This document shows, in pieces, positions 22,968 to 22,990 of a stretch of DNA of 22,990 bases. Source of the stretch: RYN-428 sp035551995 (GTDB lineage Bacteria > Planctomycetota > Phycisphaerae > Tepidisphaerales > Tepidisphaeraceae). The notes under the pieces were generated by a model, which saw only the letters and a program-made list of their open reading frames with translations, had not been told where the DNA came from and did not search any database. Made by a program: the position numbers and the translations under genes. The stretch spans positions 1-22,990 of the forward strand of contig DASZME010000082.1 in the NCBI GenBank assembly GCA_035551995.1, given 5' to 3'. Numbering within the stretch: position 1 is the first letter of the stretch; every line of letters starts with the position of its first letter.

Positions 22968-22990
22968 ATGGAGTTTGCCGAGCGTTCATA
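22968..22990 (+). CDS. Start of an unidentified gene (runs off the window)
   Basis: An ATG at 22968 follows GGAGG with 7-8 bases of spacing and opens MEFAERS before the window ends. Seven codons are too few to name a family. The 267 bases between the IstA fragment and this start (22701-22967) hold no recognisable gene and presumably its promoter and leader. Confidence 0.5.

Noticed and set aside
1..22990. CRISPR array or complete defence, toxin-antitoxin or secretion system
   Set aside because: No regularly spaced repeats with variable spacers are visible, and the accessory genes seen (protease, unknown protein, IS debris) do not assemble into a known system.

Overview
The window looks like a chromosomal segment of a planctomycete-like bacterium (Planctomycetota or a close relative). 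The evidence is a DUF1501 protein next to a PSCyt1/DUF1549/DUF1553 cytochrome-type protein, two large exported proteins with the N-terminal 'EALExRxLLTA' motif typical of planctomycete surface proteins, a PEP-CTERM protein, and a Hanks-type kinase with an extra N-terminal domain and one C-terminal membrane segment. Most of the sequence is GC-rich and most genes lie on the minus strand.

Layout. 1-4076 (minus): a DUF1501 protein that leaves the window, preceded by a DUF1549/DUF1553 protein, with a degenerate repeat element between them. 4508-6001 (minus): an aldehyde dehydrogenase close to the ALDH1/2 type, divergent from a TlpA-like thioredoxin (6233-6781, plus). 6920-9213 (minus): lgt, panD and a two-membrane-segment hypothetical protein in close succession. 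9509-13918 (minus): two tandem paralogues with a cyclophilin-type peptidyl-prolyl isomerase domain followed by a long Gly/Ser/Ala-rich repetitive region. 14413-14484 (minus): tRNA-Gly(GCC).

14465-17520 is the most interesting part. The 5' end of tRNA-Gly and about 55 bp of its upstream flank recur about 2.98 kb away in direct orientation. They bracket a small segment with an unknown 175-aa protein, a trypsin-fold protease without a signal peptide, and a PEP-CTERM protein. TTGGAC motifs cluster near both ends and there is no integrase. It reads as a tRNA-associated insertion or duplication without its own integrase.

17606-18563: a 20-bp inverted-repeat structure flanked by 12-bp direct repeats abuts a frameshifted DUF2293 gene, which overlaps by ATGA with an upstream PH-like membrane protein gene. 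18728-20952 (minus): a 3-hydroxyisobutyrate-dehydrogenase-type reductase downstream of a Ser/Thr kinase.

21017-22700: a graveyard of mobile-element pieces. It holds an IS1202/ISNCY-type element with repeats, a 35-codon ORF and a strong terminator in its leader, and a truncated transposase. These are followed by an orphan 71-aa ORF and a tyrosine-recombinase fragment broken just after its catalytic Arg-I region, which is joined directly to an IS21 IstA C-terminal fragment. A new plus-strand gene with a good ribosome binding site starts at 22968 and leaves the window. I see no CRISPR array and no complete known defence system.
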